From: Chthonomonadales bacterium | GTDB lineage: Bacteria; Armatimonadota; Chthonomonadetes; Chthonomonadales; CAJBBX01 | Direction: 5' to 3' | DNA: 64,000 nucleotides | Assembly (NCBI GenBank): GCA_020849275.1 | Contig: JADLGO010000018.1 | Span: forward strand, 1 to 64,000 | In this document: one piece after another, positions 10,286 through 18,150 of the stretch | How the letters are laid out: each line of letters begins with the position of its first letter | Position numbering within the stretch: position 1 is the first letter of the stretch | Made by a program: the position numbers and the translations under genes | Notes under the pieces: generated by a model | The model's database searches: none | What the model saw: only the letters and a program-made list of their open reading frames with translations | What the model was told of the DNA's origin: nothing

Positions 10286-11215
10286 TCACGCCGGCGATGG
10301 CCCGGTTCGATCGCCGGGCCGGCCGCCGCCCCCGTGCGCGGCCGGCGCCCCGCGCAGCGTGAACACGGGCAATTCCGGCCTGCTGCAGAGCCGGTAGGGC
10401 AGCCGCGTCGTACCAAGCCCCCGCGAAACGTAGACGCGAACCGTGGCGACCCGGCGCCGCGCCAGGCGCACAAGCTCCTCACCCTCGTACCACCCGGCGA
10501 CCAACCCCTTCACCCGCCTCGTGTTGTTGAACGCCGTGCCCAGCATCGGCACGCGGACCTGGCCACCGTGCGTGTGGCCGCACAACACCAGGTCGGCCCG
10601 CCGGCCTCCGAGGTCGACGACCACATCCGGTGAGTGCGCGAGCAGCAGCGTCCAGCGGTCCGGCGCGGCCTTCGCGTAGGCGAGCTCGACGTCGGCGCGT
10701 TCGGTGTGCGGGTCGTCCGTGCCGACGATCTGCAGGCTGTCGCCGCCGAAGGCGAAGTCCATGCAGGCGTTGACCAGCAGGGGCACTCCGCGGGCCTCAA
10801 GCCCCGCCACCACCTCCGAGGTGTGAACGTGCCGCTTGTGCTCGGCGTTTCCGAGAACCGCGACCGCCGGCCGAACGGCGTCACCCAGCGCGTCGAGCCA
10901 GCGGAAGAAGGCGGCGATCCCGGCCTGCCCGTAGACCATGTCTCCGGTGAGCACGTAAAGGTCGGCGCGCACGCTCCGGATGGCCTCCGCGAGCGCGTCC
11001 GCGTTGCGCGGCGGGTCCGACAGGTGGGCGTCGGACACCTGGCAGATGCTCATGCCGTCCAGCGCCGGCGGAAGATCAACGGAGACCACCTCGTGGCGCG
11101 TGACCTCCACCGCGGTGGGTTCCACCACTCGCATGTAGTGATGGGTCCACCGCGCGGCGGCGATCGCGGCGGCGAGCAGTACCGCGCCGACGACGGTCCA
11201 GGCCGCTATGGGCAT
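10286..11215 (-). CDS. Membrane-anchored metallophosphoesterase, YkuE-like
   Basis: A 309-residue calcineurin-like phosphoesterase with an N-terminal membrane anchor (residues 5-25). Metal and catalytic motifs in order are SDAHLSD (Asp62, His64), TGDMVYG (Asp92), GNAEH (Asn123), LLAHSPD and CGHTHGG. The usual GNH(E/D) is altered: Ala124 takes the place of the His, which could weaken catalysis. Relatives act on lipid-A precursors, cyclic nucleotides or cell-wall intermediates; the substrate here is unknown. Its ATG overlaps the upstream methyltransferase stop by 10 bases, so the two are co-translated. Confidence 0.85.
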   Translation of the reverse strand: MPIAAWTVVGAVLLAAAIAAARWTHHYMRVVEPTAVEVTRHEVVSVDLPPALDGMSICQVSDAHLSDPPRNADALAEAIRSVRADLYVLTGDMVYGQAGIAAFFRWLDALGDAVRPAVAVLGNAEHKRHVHTSEVVAGLEARGVPLLVNACMDFAFGGDSLQIVGTDDPHTERADVELAYAKAAPDRWTLLLAHSPDVVVDLGGRRADLVLCGHTHGGQVRVPMLGTAFNNTRRVKGLVAGWYEGEELVRLARRRVATVRVYVSRGLGTTRLPYRLCSRPELPVFTLRGAPAAHGGGGRPGDRTGPSPA

Positions 11216-11946
11216 GGCTCCTCCGGCCGCCGCGCCAGGCAGCAGACGGTGACGCCGAACGGCAACCGGATCGCCCGGAGAAGGGCGTTCTCGGCCCGCA
11301 GCGCGGCGACGAGCAGCGCGTTCACGAGCGCGGGCACGGGCACCAGGGAGGCCTTCGGCGCGCCCGACTCGCGGGTGGCGCGCCGCACCGCCCACACGAC
11401 CGGGAAGAGAAGGGTCATTGCGTAGGAGAGCCGCCGGGGGGAGAGACCCGCGCCGATCACCAGCCGCCGCAGGCCGGCCACCGTGTACCGCCGGTAGTGC
11501 ATGAGCGCGATGTCGTGGGCACTCCAGAGGAACTGGTAGGCCGGGACCGTGGCGACAAGGTGGCCGCCGGGCCGCAGCACGCGGCGTATCTCGGCCGCGC
11601 ATGCGGCGTCGTCGGGCAGGTGCTCCATCACGTCGAGCGCGACGACGGCATCGAACGACCCGCTGGCGAACGGCAGGCGCATCGCGTCGGCCGCGCAGAG
11701 GCGCGTGAGCCCGCGGCGCCGGCAAAAGCCGAGCGCCAGCCGGCTGAAGTCGGCCGACACGACGGTGCCGAACCGCCGGAGGCGCGCCGACATGGCGCCG
11801 GTGCCGCAGCCGAGGTCGAGGATGCGAAGGTCGGTCCGGCCGGTCTCGGCGGCGGCCAGCAGGTCCGCCGAGAGCTCGTGACGCCCGACGAACCACCAGT
11901 AGGAGTCTTCGAGCGCGTACATGCGCTCATACTCCTCGCGGTTCAC
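11206..11946 (-). CDS. Class I SAM-dependent methyltransferase
   Basis: The 246-residue product starts at GTG 11946 (VNREEYERMYALEDSYWW), an N-terminus typical of methyltransferases that act on sugar or lipid intermediates. Motif I is LDLGCGTGAMS, motif II VVSADFS, and LDVMEHL and RVLRPGGHL follow. A membrane-interacting C-terminal segment is possible (AMTLLFPVVWAV). It lies between a dolichyl-phosphate-sugar-type glycosyltransferase and a membrane phosphoesterase, so a role in polyprenyl-linked glycan metabolism is plausible but unproven. Confidence 0.85.
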   Translation of the reverse strand: MNREEYERMYALEDSYWWFVGRHELSADLLAAAETGRTDLRILDLGCGTGAMSARLRRFGTVVSADFSRLALGFCRRRGLTRLCAADAMRLPFASGSFDAVVALDVMEHLPDDAACAAEIRRVLRPGGHLVATVPAYQFLWSAHDIALMHYRRYTVAGLRRLVIGAGLSPRRLSYAMTLLFPVVWAVRRATRESGAPKASLVPVPALVNALLVAALRAENALLRAIRLPFGVTVCCLARRPEEPCP

Positions 11947-12044
11947 GGGAGGGCCTCGCGGCGAGCGGCCCGCCGAGCAGATGCGGGCGCGCCCAGCGCG
12001 TGCGGGGCGGCGGGACGCCGGGCGAATGGGCGGGGATCCACAGG

Positions 12045-12827
12045 TCAGGGAACGGAGGTGCGCTCGGTCTCCGCCCTGCTCAGCTCGTAGGCCGTGGCGC
12101 GAATGCGGAAGAGTGTCCTTAGCATGCGAAGGGCATCGCGCACGAAGACCACCTTGCTGCCCTCCTGGTGTGCCCAGCGTACGGGCACCTCGGCCACACG
12201 GTAGCCAAGCCGCCGCGCCACGTAGAGCACCTCCACGTCGAACGAGAAGTTGTCGATGCGGCAGAGCCGAAACGTGTTCTGGGCGGCCGCGCGGGTGAAG
12301 AGCTTGAAGCCGCACTGGGTATCGCGGATACCGGGAACAGCCACGACCTGCACCACCCGGTTGAACAGCTTGCCGCCCATCTCGCGCCACCAGGCCTGGC
12401 GGCGCTCCAGCCGGGCACCAGGAATGTCCCGCGAGCCGATGGCCACCTCGGCGCCAGCCCGGACATGGCCCAGCAGGTTCGCAACCTCCTCGATCGGGGT
12501 TGCGAGGTCGGCGTCGGAGAAGAGTATGAAGTCGCCGGAGGCTCGCAGCACGCCGTAGCGCACGGCGTGGCCCTTGCCGCGGTTGCCGTCGTAGTGGAGC
12601 AGATGAACGTTGGCGCGCCCCTCCGCGATGGCCCGAACGCGCTCGAGCGTGGCGTCGGTGCTGCCGTCGTCCACGATCAAGAGCTCGTAGGGGCGCCCGT
12701 CGCCGTCGAGGTACGCGAGCATGCGCTCCAGCGTGGCGCCGATCCGCGACTCCTCGTTGTAGGCGGGGACGACGACCGACAGCAATGGGTTGGGCGGCGA
12801 GAACGGCGATTCGGAGGGGTTCCGCAA
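12045..12827 (-). CDS. Glycosyltransferase family 2, dolichyl-phosphate glucosyltransferase-like
   Basis: A 260-residue GT-A enzyme that should move a sugar from a nucleotide donor to a polyprenyl phosphate. Motifs are SVVVPAYNEESRI, IVDDGSTDAT, NRGKGHAVRYG and the DxD-type FSDADLATP; the acceptor segment reads GIRDTQCGFKLF. The start is a TTG at 12827 with GGAG 9 bases upstream. It heads the operon with the methyltransferase and phosphoesterase and is driven by the consensus promoter at 12887-12916. Confidence 0.88.
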   Translation of the reverse strand: MRNPSESPFSPPNPLLSVVVPAYNEESRIGATLERMLAYLDGDGRPYELLIVDDGSTDATLERVRAIAEGRANVHLLHYDGNRGKGHAVRYGVLRASGDFILFSDADLATPIEEVANLLGHVRAGAEVAIGSRDIPGARLERRQAWWREMGGKLFNRVVQVVAVPGIRDTQCGFKLFTRAAAQNTFRLCRIDNFSFDVEVLYVARRLGYRVAEVPVRWAHQEGSKVVFVRDALRMLRTLFRIRATAYELSRAETERTSVP

Positions 12828-12886
12828 GCGTTGCTGCTCCTGAATGGCGGCCGCGCGCGCCGCCGAACCGATTGCATGATAGGTGC

Positions 12887-12916
12887 ATTATAGCGGAGAC
12901 GATGGCGATGCGTCAA
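12887..12916 (-). promoter_or_regulatory. Sigma-70 promoter of the glycosyltransferase operon
   Basis: On the minus strand TTGACG (12916-12911) is followed after 18 bases by a perfect TATAAT (12892-12887). The start codon lies about 60 bases downstream. Confidence 0.78.
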
Positions 12917-12951
12917 ACGGGGCCTCGCCCAGGGGCCGCGAAGGCGGCGGG

Positions 12952-12957
12952 TATAAT
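12952..12957 (+). promoter_or_regulatory. Possible -10 element upstream of pth
   Basis: A perfect TATAAT on the plus strand, 71 bases before the pth start. No convincing -35 hexamer sits 16-19 bases upstream, so it is only a candidate. Confidence 0.35.
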
Positions 12958-13028
12958 GGCGACGGCCGGGCGCGCGGCGCGCGGCGGCCCGAGCGGCCGG
13001 GCGCGAGGCCGGGATCAGGGGAGATGCC

Positions 13029-13613
13029 GTGCTGCTGATCGTGGGGCTGGGGAACCCGGGCTCCGAGTACGCCGGCACCCGCCACAACGTGGGGTTCGAC
13101 GTGATCGACCTGCTTGCCGCGCGCTGGGCCATCCCGGTGCGGCGGCGCGCGCTGCGCTCCGTGCTGGGCACGGGCCGGGTCGGCGAGGCGTCCCTGGTGC
13201 TCGCCCGGCCGATGACCTACATGAACGTCTCCGGCGAGGCCGTCGGCGCGATCGCGCGGATGTACCGAATCGAGCCGTCGAACGTGATCGTGATCGTCGA
13301 TGACGTCGCCCTGCCCACGGGCAAATTGCGCCTGAGGCTTCAGGGGTCTAGTGGCGGCCACCACGGGCTCGAATCGGTGGAGCGTCACCTCGGAACCCGC
13401 GCGTATCCGCGGATCCGCATTGGGGTCGGGCAGGCGCGCCCCGGCCAGATGGTCGGCCACGTGCTCGGCCGGTTTCGGGCGGCGGAGCGCGAGGCGATGA
13501 CGGAGGCCCGCGAGCGCGCCGCCGACGCCGTCGAACTCGCGGTCCGTGAGGGCTTCGAGCAGGCGATGAACGTCTACAACCGCGACCCTGAGCCTGGCGA
13601 CCGGCGCGCGTGA
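13029..13613 (+). CDS. pth: Peptidyl-tRNA hydrolase
   Basis: Releases peptides from prematurely dropped peptidyl-tRNAs. It is 194 residues. The N-terminal signature IVGLGNPGSEYAGTRHNVGFD contains the catalytic His19, and RPMTYMNVSGEAV and the GGHHGLESV loop follow. The GTG start at 13029 has AGGGGAG about 7 bases upstream; an ATG at 13024 is out of frame and stops within four codons. It stands alone between divergent and convergent neighbours. Confidence 0.96.
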   Translation: MLLIVGLGNPGSEYAGTRHNVGFDVIDLLAARWAIPVRRRALRSVLGTGRVGEASLVLARPMTYMNVSGEAVGAIARMYRIEPSNVIVIVDDVALPTGKLRLRLQGSSGGHHGLESVERHLGTRAYPRIRIGVGQARPGQMVGHVLGRFRAAEREAMTEARERAADAVELAVREGFEQAMNVYNRDPEPGDRRA

Positions 13614-13657
13614 GCCGGCTCGCCGGGCCGCGGCTACGGCGTGCCCTTGCGATGGAG

Positions 13658-13679
13658 CGTGACGATTACTCTCGTCATG
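13658..13679. terminator. Possible short hairpin between pth and the lipoprotein gene
   Basis: The arms TGACGA and TCGTCA enclose six bases and can extend by one G-T and one C-G pair. It lies in the convergent gap and overlaps the lipoprotein stop codon. There is no T tract. Confidence 0.3.
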
Positions 13680-14085
13680 TCAATACGCATTGCCTGTCGT
13701 CATCTGACAGCGTGCCGGACCAAGGACCTCCCTCCTCGTCCTCGGCCGAGTCGCCGTCCTCGATGTCCCGCGTCTTGATGGTGACCTTGCCGTCCTCGGC
13801 CTTCCAGGAGATGGGCTGCTCGGGCCGGTCGGCGACCTTCAGGAAGCCGGTGCCCTTCACGTCAAGCCGCAGCCTGCTGGGGCCGGTCAGCGGGCCGCCG
13901 GCCACGGCGTTTGCCAAGAAGCCGAGCCCCTGGTCCTTCATGTCGGACTGGCCCGTCCAGACTCCGCCGAGCGGCGACTCCGCCGCGGACAGCGGCGCCT
14001 GGCCGCGGCTCGGCGCCCCGCCGTTGCAGCCGCTCAAGGCGCAGCCGAAGATGAGTGCGAGCCCTGCGATGAGCCCTCGTGGCAA
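13675..14085 (-). CDS. Small lipoprotein of unknown function
   Basis: A 136-residue protein with a lipobox (LSGC) at about residues 17-20 after a hydrophobic leader, so it should be lipid-anchored. The start I prefer is TTG at 14085, which follows GGAAGGAGA with ideal spacing; a GTG at 14118 would add 11 charged residues before the signal. The mature part contains GVWTGQSDMKDQGLG and a charged segment (DIEDGDSAEDEEGGP). It resembles small ligand-binding or copper-resistance-type lipoprotein folds only vaguely, and I assign no function. Confidence 0.65.
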   Translation of the reverse strand: MPRGLIAGLALIFGCALSGCNGGAPSRGQAPLSAAESPLGGVWTGQSDMKDQGLGFLANAVAGGPLTGPSRLRLDVKGTGFLKVADRPEQPISWKAEDGKVTIKTRDIEDGDSAEDEEGGPWSGTLSDDDRQCVLT

Positions 14086-14273
14086 TCGTCTCTCCTTCCC
14101 GCGGCCCGGCCCCGCCACAGCCGGTCGGGACGCGGCGATCGGTACCGCGCATAGGACGCTCGGGGGCCTCGCCCGGTGCCCGTCCGGGCCAGACAGCCGG
14201 CAGGCGCGCGAGGCGAGGGACCGCCGCGCGGCCCCACGGAGGGCTCCGGAGGGCGTGGGCAGGAGGCTCGCTC

Positions 14274-15542
14274 ATGCGTGACGGCAGCGACGCTCCGAGG
14301 CGCGGGCCCGGCCGGCCGCTGGCCGCGCGATTCCCGGCACTGGCGCATCGCGGCTTCCGGCTGTTGTGGATCGGGCAGTGCATCTCCGTCGCCGGCTCGC
14401 AGATGCAGAGCGCGGCGATCCTCTGGCACGTCGCGCTCATCACCCACTCGCCACGCGCGCTGGGGATGATCGGGCTGTTCAGCCTGATCGCGATCGTCAT
14501 CTTCTCCCCGCTCGGCGGCGCGGTTGCCGACTCGCGCGACCGCCGCCAGGTCCTGCTCGTCACGTCCGTACTGCTGGCCGCGGCGGCCGCGCTGCTCGCC
14601 TGGATGACCCTCACTGGCCGCGTCTCACTCGCCGCCATCTACGCGATCACGGCGCTGTCGGCGGCCGTCGTCGCGTTTGCCAATCCGGCGCGCCACGCGC
14701 TGCTCCCCAACCTCGTGCCCCGCGAGGACTTCTCGAGCGCCGTATCGCTCACCTCCATCGCCAGCCAGGTGGCGAGCATCGTCGGCCCGACGCTCGCGGG
14801 TGCGCTGATCGGTGTCGGCTGGCTTGGCTACACCTACCTTGCCAACGCGGTCTCGTTTCTCGCCGTCGTCGTGGCGCTGCTGATGATCCCGGCGATGGGC
14901 CCGGCATCCGGCGGCGAGGGCGGCGCGATCAGCCTGGCGGCGCTGCGCGACGGCTTTCGCTTCGTCTGGCGCGCGCCCATCCTCGTCTGGACCATCGTCC
15001 TCGACTTCCTAGCGACCTTCTTCTCCTCCGCCACCTGCCTGCTGCCGCTCTTCGCCACCGACGTGCTGCGGGTGGGGGCTCACGGCTACGGCCTGCTCGC
15101 CGCGGCCTCCGGCATCGGCTCGCTCGTGGCGGGCAGCGCGATGGCCGTGCAGCGGCGCGTGCAGCGCCAGGGCCTGCTCATCCTGACCGCCGTGGGGGCC
15201 TACGGGTTCACGACGGTGCTCTTCGGCATCTCTCGCTGGTTCTGGCTCTCCTGGCTGGCCCTCGCGCTCATCGGCGCGTCGGACACGGTGAGCACTATCC
15301 TGCGGCAGACCATTCGGCAGATGGTGACGCCGGACGCCCTGCGCGGCCGCATGACCTCGGTCAACATGCTGTTCTTCAAGGGGGGGCCGCAACTGGGAGA
15401 GCTGGAGGCGGGTCTCGTGGCGCAGGCGATCGGGGCGCCCGCCGCGGTGGTGGTCGGTGGCGTCGGCTGCCTGCTGGCGGTGGCCTGGGTGGCGGCGCGC
15501 GCGCCGCAACTCAGACACTATCGGCACGAGGGGGCGCTCTGA
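14274..15542 (+). CDS. Major facilitator superfamily exporter, EntS-like (MFS_3)
   Basis: A 422-residue membrane transporter with roughly ten to twelve helices. The N-terminus FRLLWIGQCISVAGSQMQ and the loop GGAVADSRDRRQVLL (motif A) match the MFS_3 group, which includes the enterobactin exporter EntS and macrolide exporters. The ATG at 14274 sits 7 bases after a perfect AGGAGG, which rules out longer starts. The substrate is unknown. The gene is monocistronic and ends at a strong hairpin. Confidence 0.88.
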   Translation: MRDGSDAPRRGPGRPLAARFPALAHRGFRLLWIGQCISVAGSQMQSAAILWHVALITHSPRALGMIGLFSLIAIVIFSPLGGAVADSRDRRQVLLVTSVLLAAAAALLAWMTLTGRVSLAAIYAITALSAAVVAFANPARHALLPNLVPREDFSSAVSLTSIASQVASIVGPTLAGALIGVGWLGYTYLANAVSFLAVVVALLMIPAMGPASGGEGGAISLAALRDGFRFVWRAPILVWTIVLDFLATFFSSATCLLPLFATDVLRVGAHGYGLLAAASGIGSLVAGSAMAVQRRVQRQGLLILTAVGAYGFTTVLFGISRWFWLSWLALALIGASDTVSTILRQTIRQMVTPDALRGRMTSVNMLFFKGGPQLGELEAGLVAQAIGAPAAVVVGGVGCLLAVAWVAARAPQLRHYRHEGAL

Positions 15543-15547
15543 GACAT

Positions 15548-15580
15548 GCGGGGCGCCCCGGGCAGTCCGGGGCGCCCCGC
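15548..15580. terminator. Bidirectional GC hairpin terminator
   Basis: A perfect 14-base inverted repeat (GCGGGGCGCCCCGG, 15548-15561; complement 15567-15580) with a 5-base loop, 5 bases after the MFS stop and 30 bases before the convergent esterase stop. There is no T tract. Confidence 0.65.
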
Positions 15581-15609
15581 CCGCCGCGCGCGGCCGGCCG
15601 TTGCCAGGG

Positions 15610-17829
15610 CTATCGGTAGTGCACCAGCACCCTGAGGCGCGCGGTCAGGTAGGTACGCGCGTTGGCCGCGAAGGTCCAGTCCGTGTTCGGCGCGTCCCGG
15701 TTGCCGATCCCGATGTCGGCGCCACCGCCCGCTTTCCAGTTGTTGAGCGCGAAGAGCGTCTGGCGGGCGGCGTGGTCGTGCACCTGCATACAGCCGTAGC
15801 CGTCGCGCGGGTCGCCGGGGTCGTCGCCGAAGTCGAAGGCCTGCGCCGAGGCATCCGGAACGCCCGAGCTGTTCGTGGGCCCGTAGTTGTCCGGCCAGAA
15901 CTCCACGTTCCCGCCGGCCAGTCCGGTACCGTTCGGGATGCCCTTCACGTTCGAGAGCACGTTAATGCTCGTCACGTTCTGCTGGAAGCGCCCTCCCGAC
16001 GCCGCCGTGGGTACGCCGATCTTGCCGGGGTCCGTGGTGAACGCGTCCATCGATACGTAGACGTACTGCGTCTGGCCATCGGCCGTCTGCAGTTCGAGGA
16101 AGTAGGCGATGCGGTCGAACGGCCTGGTGATGCGAGCGTGGTTGTCAACCTCGTACTTCAGGTTCGGCCCGAGCTTCGTCGCGTCGAGGTCGTAGACGAG
16201 CGCGTAGTCCTTCGCCTCGGGCACGCTGATGGCGAGCAGGTCGCGCTTCGGCACGTCGCCCATGCGGAAGGCGCTTGCCGGCAGGCCCGCGCCGTTGGCG
16301 AGGTTGGGCTCCGCTAGCATGCTCCAGGCGTAGCGCACCGCCACAGGCCTCTCGACGCCTGGCGCCGACAACACGACGGCGTCGCCGTCGATGCGCGCGT
16401 CGGCCTTCACGAAGCCCCCCTTCTCGGCGTCGATGATCTCGAACCACGTGAGCGGCTTGCCGTCGCGGCTTGCCAGGCCGCCGGCCGCGTTGTCGAACTC
16501 GAGGCGCATCCGGTCGCCCTCCGGCCGCGCCGCGCGCGGCGTCGGCCCGCTGCTTACCACGCCCGGCACGTGGTAGGTCTTGTCGAGCGCGAGGAGCGCC
16601 AGGCGTCGGCCGACGGTCTGCTTGTCCCTCGGATGAATGTCCGCCAGATCACCCACATCGTTGATCACGGCCATGCCCGTGCCGGGGATCGCCTGCGCCG
16701 CGGACTGCGCCTCCCAGAACTCGGGCTCCACCTGCGGGTTGCCTCCGTAGTTGAACGGCGCAATCTGCACGTAGTAGAACGGGAAATCGCCCTGGTTCCA
16801 CACCTTGCGCCAGCCGCCCACGAGAGCCTTCATGCGCTCCGTATAGGTTCGGCCCTCGCCGAGGTTCGACTCGCCCTGATACCAGATCGCGCCCCGAATG
16901 GCGAACGGACAGAGCGGGCGGATCATGCCGTTGTAGAGCGCGGTCGCGTTCTGCACATCGTGGGGCGCGAGTAGATCGGCGGGGAACGTGGGCATCTCGG
17001 GGGAAGGCACGCCGGCCGCCAGGGCCTTGCGCGCGGCGGCGACCCACCTCTCCGTGGCCGCCAGGGTCCTCTCGAGCTGCCGCTTGTGGATCGGCGCGCG
17101 GGGATCCGCCAGGAGCACGCGCTGGTAGTCGGCGCTGAGCGCCGGCACCGAGGCGAAGCCCTCCGGTGGAGTCCACGTCTGGATAACGGTTCCGCCCCAC
17201 GTCGCGTCGACGAGGCCCACGGGCACTCCGAGCCGCCGGTGCAACTCGCGCCCGAAGTAGTAGGCGGCCGCGGAGAACCCGCCCCAACCTCCCTCGGCCA
17301 CGGTGGTCGGTGTGCAGACCTTCCAGGTGGCGTCCATGTCGTCCATCGGCAGCGGGGTCCAGCGGTTCGGCACCATGAGCAGGCGAATGCGAGGGAAGTC
17401 GGCGGCGGCGATCTCCTTGTCGGCCTCCAGGCAGTTGCGGATGCCCATCTCCATGTTCGACTGGCCCGAGCAGAGCCACACCTCGCCCACGAGCACGTCG
17501 TCCAGCGTGACGGTGCTGCGGCCGGTCGCCGTGAGCGCATAGGGGCCGCCCGCCTTCATCGGGGGCAGCGTCGCCTTCCACTCCCCGTGCGCGTCGGCCG
17601 TGGCGCGCACGCTCGATGAGGCCAGGCGGACGGTGACCTGCTCGCCGGGCGCGGCCCAACCCCAGATGGGTAGCGGCATGTCGCGCTGGAGCACCATGTG
17701 GCTGGAGAACACCTTCGGCATCCGTACATCGGCGCGCGCTAACGGGAGGCTGACGACGAGCAGGAGCAGCGCCAGGCCCGACCGTCGGGCGGCTGCGCGC
17801 CGGAATTCCGCAACCCGAAGCACTCTCAC
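15610..17829 (-). CDS. Secreted sialate O-acetylesterase-like SGNH hydrolase
   Basis: A 739-residue exported esterase with a signal peptide (residues 15-33). An Ig-like segment (about 40-110) precedes the SGNH hydrolase core, with nucleophile Ser124 in SGQSNME, block GAIWYQGESN and the catalytic Asp/His pair in DLADIHP. After about residue 530 comes an extra domain that looks like a carbohydrate-binding or sandwich module. The GTG start at 17829 has GGAGG 5 bases upstream. Relatives remove acetyl groups from sialic acids, xylan or rhamnogalacturonan; the plant-glycan genes further along make pectin or xylan more likely here. Confidence 0.85.
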   Translation of the reverse strand: MRVLRVAEFRRAAARRSGLALLLLVVSLPLARADVRMPKVFSSHMVLQRDMPLPIWGWAAPGEQVTVRLASSSVRATADAHGEWKATLPPMKAGGPYALTATGRSTVTLDDVLVGEVWLCSGQSNMEMGIRNCLEADKEIAAADFPRIRLLMVPNRWTPLPMDDMDATWKVCTPTTVAEGGWGGFSAAAYYFGRELHRRLGVPVGLVDATWGGTVIQTWTPPEGFASVPALSADYQRVLLADPRAPIHKRQLERTLAATERWVAAARKALAAGVPSPEMPTFPADLLAPHDVQNATALYNGMIRPLCPFAIRGAIWYQGESNLGEGRTYTERMKALVGGWRKVWNQGDFPFYYVQIAPFNYGGNPQVEPEFWEAQSAAQAIPGTGMAVINDVGDLADIHPRDKQTVGRRLALLALDKTYHVPGVVSSGPTPRAARPEGDRMRLEFDNAAGGLASRDGKPLTWFEIIDAEKGGFVKADARIDGDAVVLSAPGVERPVAVRYAWSMLAEPNLANGAGLPASAFRMGDVPKRDLLAISVPEAKDYALVYDLDATKLGPNLKYEVDNHARITRPFDRIAYFLELQTADGQTQYVYVSMDAFTTDPGKIGVPTAASGGRFQQNVTSINVLSNVKGIPNGTGLAGGNVEFWPDNYGPTNSSGVPDASAQAFDFGDDPGDPRDGYGCMQVHDHAARQTLFALNNWKAGGGADIGIGNRDAPNTDWTFAANARTYLTARLRVLVHYR

Positions 17830-17951
17830 GTGGTCCTCCGCGATATCGATCTGGCGGCCCTGTCGGGGCGTGCGGCGCGGTACAACGTGGCAACCGGGCC
17901 CGGGGGATCGGCGCCCGCTCGCACGCTGAGGCGGTAGGAAGGGAGACCGGA

Positions 17952-18025
17952 TCGGGGTGGCCGGATTTGAACCGGCGACCACTCGCTCCCAAAGCGAGCG
18001 CGCTACCGGGCTGCGCCACACCCCG
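17952..18025 (-). tRNA. tRNA-Pro (anticodon TGG)
   Basis: The minus strand folds as a full cloverleaf. It has acceptor stem CGGGGTG/CACCCCG, D arm GCGC...GCGC, anticodon stem CTCGC/GCGAG with loop TTTGGGA (anticodon TGG), and T arm GCCGG-TTCAAAT-CCGGC. The discriminator is A, and CCA is not encoded. It is 74 bases. A consensus promoter lies immediately upstream. Confidence 0.96.
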
Positions 18026-18032
18026 CTCCCTC

Positions 18033-18062
18033 ATTATAGGCCGGTCGCGCAGGTCCCGTCAA
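18033..18062 (-). promoter_or_regulatory. Sigma-70 promoter of tRNA-Pro
   Basis: The minus strand carries TTGACG (18062-18057), an 18-base spacer and a perfect TATAAT (18038-18033). The tRNA begins 8 bases downstream, so transcription starts at or just before the mature 5' end. Confidence 0.8.
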
Positions 18063-18073
18063 GCCGCCGTCGC

Positions 18074-18128
18074 GCGCGGGCGGACGGACCGTGCGGAGCG
18101 CGGGCGGACGGACCGTGCGGAGCGCGGG
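18074..18128. repeat. Tandem 24-base repeat, 2.3 copies
   Basis: Two identical 24-base units (18074-18097 and 18098-18121) are followed by the first 7 bases of a third. They lie in the gap between the tRNA promoter and the 3' end of the cyclase/NB-ARC gene. Non-coding. Confidence 0.8.
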
Positions 18129-18150
18129 CAGCGGGTGAGCGCCATCCCCG

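Noticed and set aside
18074-18128. Tandem repeat considered as a CRISPR remnant
   Set aside because: Units are directly adjacent without spacers and no cas gene is present.
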